Origin: Pseudomonadota bacterium
GTDB taxonomy: Bacteria > Pseudomonadota > Gammaproteobacteria > PS1 > Pseudothioglobaceae
Assembly: GCA_022600395.1 (NCBI GenBank)
Contig: JAHZKM010000020.1
Coordinates: 1-26,068 of the forward strand
Length of the DNA stretch: 26,068 bases
Direction: 5' to 3'
Shown: in pieces, positions 23,985 to 26,068 of the stretch
Layout of the letters: every line of letters begins with the position of its first letter
Position numbering within the stretch: position 1 is the first letter of the stretch
Program-made: the position numbers and the translations under genes
The notes under the pieces: model-generated
The model's database searches: none
What the model was told of the DNA's origin: nothing
Seen by the model: only the letters and a program-made list of their open reading frames with translations

Positions 23985-24017
23985 TTAATTAGATAGCTAT
24001 TAGCTATACCTAATTGA
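23985..24017. repeat. long AT-rich stem-loop between tRNA-Ser and thiG
   Basis: TTAATTAG then ATAGC, loop TATTA, GCTAT, a two-base AC bulge and CTAATTGA: a 13-bp imperfect hairpin with one T-G pair. No T-run follows, so it is not an intrinsic terminator. It lies 47 bp after the tRNA and 100 bp before thiG. The region shows no TPP-riboswitch sequence (no CTGAGA box). It could be a processing or leader element. Confidence 0.5.
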
Positions 24018-24117
24018 GTATATGGTCATTCGCTTTGTAGAATAAAAAATACTTACAATATCGATATCTATGTTCGGGTAAAATTTTTACATTATTTCAA
24101 CACTTAGCCAATATATT

Positions 24118-24897
24118 ATGACCGAAAAGCCATTAATAATCGCAGGAAAAACCTACAATTCGCGCTTATTGGTTGGTTCAGGAAAATATAAAGATTTAAC
24201 TGAGACAAAATTGGCAACTGATGCTGCGCAAGCAGATATTATTACTGTTGCCATTCGTCGCACCAACATTGGACAAGATAAAAACGAGCCTAATTTACTT
24301 GATATTATTACCCCCGAAAAATACACAATCTTACCCAATACAGCGGGCTGTTATACTGCTAAAGATGCAGTGCGCACTTGTCAATTAGCGCGTGAGCTTT
24401 TAGGCGGGCATAATTTAGTCAAGCTTGAAGTTTTAGGCGATGAAAAAACCCTATATCCAAATATTGTAGAAACACTGGCTGCTGCCAAAACCTTAGTTGC
24501 CGATGGCTTTGATGTGATGGTCTATACTAGCGATGATCCAATTGTGGCTAAAGAATTAGAAAATATTGGTTGTGCTGCAGTGATGCCGTTAGCCTCACTA
24601 ATTGGATCAGGCCAAGGTATTGCTAATCCTGCTAATATCAAACTGATTAAAGAACAAGCTGGTGTACCTGTGCTAGTTGACGCAGGAATTGGCTGTGCAT
24701 CAGACGCCGCCAAAGCCATGGAACTAGGCTGTGATGGCGTATTAATGAATTCAGCAATCGCCAATGCTCAAGACCCTATTTTAATGGCCAGTGCGATGAA
24801 ACACGCCGTTATTGCAGGTCGTGAGTCTTATCTGGCCGGCAGAATGATGAAAAAAGCCTTTGCCTCAGCCTCATCACCAATGGAAAACTTAATCTAA
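24118..24897 (+). CDS. thiG: thiazole synthase
   Basis: Makes the thiazole phosphate moiety of thiamine from deoxyxylulose-5-phosphate, dehydroglycine and ThiS thiocarboxylate. The 259-aa TIM barrel is full length. It has RLLVGSGKY near the N-terminus, [28 protein letters not shown] with the Schiff-base Lys102, [16 protein letters not shown], and [31 protein letters not shown]. The sulfur carrier thiS, usually directly upstream of thiG, is not found: the upstream region holds only a hairpin and the tRNA. Its last 9 bp overlap the 3' end of the convergent DUF6172 gene. Confidence 0.96.
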   Translation: MTEKPLIIAGKTYNSRLLVGSGKYKDLTETKLATDAAQADIITVAIRRTNIGQDKNEPNLLDIITPEKYTILPNTAGCYTAKDAVRTCQLARELLGGHNLVKLEVLGDEKTLYPNIVETLAAAKTLVADGFDVMVYTSDDPIVAKELENIGCAAVMPLASLIGSGQGIANPANIKLIKEQAGVPVLVDAGIGCASDAAKAMELGCDGVLMNSAIANAQDPILMASAMKHAVIAGRESYLAGRMMKKAFASASSPMENLI

Positions 24898-25218
24898 AAA
24901 GTTTTCTTTCTGCTGCTCTTGAGCATCTTCTTTAGGTTTTTTGGTTCTTTTTCCGGGCTTGGCAAGTACTTCTAAAAAGAACGATTCCAATCCTTCAGCA
25001 TCTGCCTCTGAAATTACTTTGTTAATTTCAGAAACGTGAATCATATCACAAGAATCCTCGCTCGCCCCATAGCGACAATCAAAATCCCAAAAATCCACAT
25101 CGTCAGGAAGTTTTTTATTGCGCTCACGCTTTATGTATTTTTTAAGTTCATGCTTAATAGCATCTGCTACTCGCGGTCTTTGCTTTTTTGGATGCGAGAA
25201 GCTAAATGTTTTTTTCAT
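24889..25218 (-). CDS. DUF6172 family protein
   Basis: 109-aa, strongly basic, cytoplasmic protein. The conserved core is [25 protein letters not shown], then [30 protein letters not shown] and [15 protein letters not shown], which I recognise as the DUF6172 pattern; function is unknown. The tail ([13 protein letters not shown]) is charged and probably disordered. It converges with thiG and shares 9 bp at the 3' ends, with no terminator between them. The ATG at 25218 lacks a clear Shine-Dalgarno; about 190 bp separate it from bioF. Confidence 0.85.
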   Translation of the reverse strand: MKKTFSFSHPKKQRPRVADAIKHELKKYIKRERNKKLPDDVDFWDFDCRYGASEDSCDMIHVSEINKVISEADAEGLESFFLEVLAKPGKRTKKPKEDAQEQQKENFLD

Positions 25219-25409
25219 GGCGATTGAAGGTTGAATAGTTAATCATCAAATTATACGCGCTAATAACACCTCTTTAAAACACTACTTTATCCCAAAGGCG
25301 CATTTGTAAAAAAAATATCTTGCATTTTTCTCAAAAATAAAAAACCTCCAATAATATGAGTATTAATACAAAGAATTATTTGCTGTTTATTGGTATTAAA
25401 ATAACAACC

Positions 25410-26068
25410 ATGAATTTTTCAAAAAAATTATCAGATTTAAAACAAAAGCACTTATATCGTTCCCGCAAGACATCTGAAAATGCGCAAGATACTCAGCGAG
25501 TTATTAATGGAAAATCGCTGATTAACTTTTGCTCCAATGATTACTTGTCGCTAGCCAACCATCCCCAAGTAAAAGAAGCTTTCAAACAAGGTGTTGACAA
25601 GTACGGTGCTGGCTCGGGGTCTTCGCATTTGGTAAGTGGACATTCATCAGCACATCACAATTTAGAAGAGGCTTTGGCTGACTACACTGGACAAGATAGA
25701 GCTTTATTATTTTCAACAGGCTATAGTGCAAATTTAGGCATTTTTTCCGCCCTTAAAGAGGAGCTTGATTGGGTGCTACAAGACAAGCTCAACCACGCCT
25801 CTCTGATTGACGCTAATCAATTAATCGGTTTACCGCTTCAGCGTTATCTGCATAATGATATTGCTTCGCTTGAGAAAAAAGTAGGCAAACAATCAGGCTC
25901 AGGCATGATTGCAACGGATAGCGTTTTTAGTATGGACGGCGATCGTGCAAAAATTGATGATTTACAAAAAATCGGAAATTTTTCTAACGCCATTCTCATG
26001 CAAGATGATGCGCATGGATTTGGCGTATTTGAGCCCAATATTCCAGAAAATTCTATTTATATGGCCAC
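25410..26068 (+). CDS. bioF: 8-amino-7-oxononanoate synthase, 3' end beyond the window (partial)
   Basis: PLP enzyme of the alpha-oxoamine synthase family that condenses pimeloyl-ACP (or CoA) with alanine in biotin synthesis. The frame from the ATG at 25410 is open to the window edge (219 codons of an expected 380-390). Landmarks are INFCSNDYLSLANHPQV, GAGSGSSHLVSGHSSAHHNLEEALA, ALLFSTGYSANLGIF, DKLNHASLIDA, ATDSVFSMDGDRA and LMQDDAHGFGVF (the Asp and His that contact the cofactor). The PLP lysine lies beyond the window. An in-frame ATG 18 codons upstream (25356) would add a hydrophobic extension not usual for BioF. No BirA-type operator is evident upstream. Confidence 0.93.
   Translation, partial: MNFSKKLSDLKQKHLYRSRKTSENAQDTQRVINGKSLINFCSNDYLSLANHPQVKEAFKQGVDKYGAGSGSSHLVSGHSSAHHNLEEALADYTGQDRALLFSTGYSANLGIFSALKEELDWVLQDKLNHASLIDANQLIGLPLQRYLHNDIASLEKKVGKQSGSGMIATDSVFSMDGDRAKIDDLQKIGNFSNAILMQDDAHGFGVFEPNIPENSIYMA

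Noticed and set aside
25219..25409. BirA operator or terminator between the DUF6172 gene and bioF
   Set aside because: No paired TTGTAAAC-type half-sites with correct spacing and no hairpin with a T-run; only AT-rich sequence.

Overview
The window is AT-rich, gene-dense chromosomal DNA of a gammaproteobacterium. GyrA, ParC, YciI, RutE, BaiN/YhiN, KdsA, DapB and AroG are all recognisably close to gammaproteobacterial proteins as I remember them, and KdsA implies a Gram-negative envelope with Kdo-containing LPS. Several sulfur-related genes (an ETHE1-type persulfide dioxygenase, a sulfide:quinone-reductase-like flavoprotein, a SoxH-like hydrolase with a DUF4395 protein, and a TlpA-type thioredoxin) point to a sulfur oxidiser. 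The low GC and gene content would fit the SUP05/Thioglobus/thiotrophic-symbiont group, but that placement is inference. Reading frames are intact and I see no insertion sequence, prophage or CRISPR array.

Layout. 1-463: a partial minus-strand start, an AT-rich spacer holding a possible short transcription unit, and the gyrA terminator. 464-12975 is read entirely on the minus strand: gyrA, aroG, folE2, queD, parC, gcvP, a HIT protein, then an SQR-like flavoprotein preceded by an ABM-type protein and an acidic unknown. 13006-13587 is a plus-strand RutE-type reductase, ended by a strong bidirectional terminator. 13757-21880 is again minus: a SoxH-like/DUF4395/small membrane protein group, a BaiN-type flavoprotein, and a long string kdsA - exported ATP DNA ligase - dapB - yciI - persulfide dioxygenase - 83-aa unknown - hydrolase-like/TlpA fusion. 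21949-23803 is plus: trpC, an OsmC-type protein, and two small envelope proteins. tRNA-Ser(GCU), thiG, a convergent DUF6172 gene and the 5' two-thirds or so of bioF complete the window.

How the genes work together. Much is housekeeping: topology (gyrA, parC), chorismate and tryptophan (aroG, trpC), folate/queuosine (folE2, queD), lysine/peptidoglycan (dapB), LPS (kdsA), thiamine (thiG), biotin (bioF) and glycine cleavage (gcvP). Threaded through it is an accessory redox layer. The most striking part is the four-gene run yciI - persulfide dioxygenase - unknown - hydrolase/TlpA fusion, whose three junctions are all ATGA stop/start overlaps. That suggests one translationally coupled unit with a cytoplasmic persulfide-oxidising enzyme and an exported thiol-disulfide protein. 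The SoxH-like group and the SQR-like group could serve the same chemistry.

Several starts were moved from the longest open frame after reading the DNA. AroG, FolE2, the SoxH-like protein, the 78-aa and the 83-aa proteins all have an internal ATG better supported than the upstream TTG or ATG. The BaiN-type gene and the 141-aa exported protein appear to lack an ATG start altogether.
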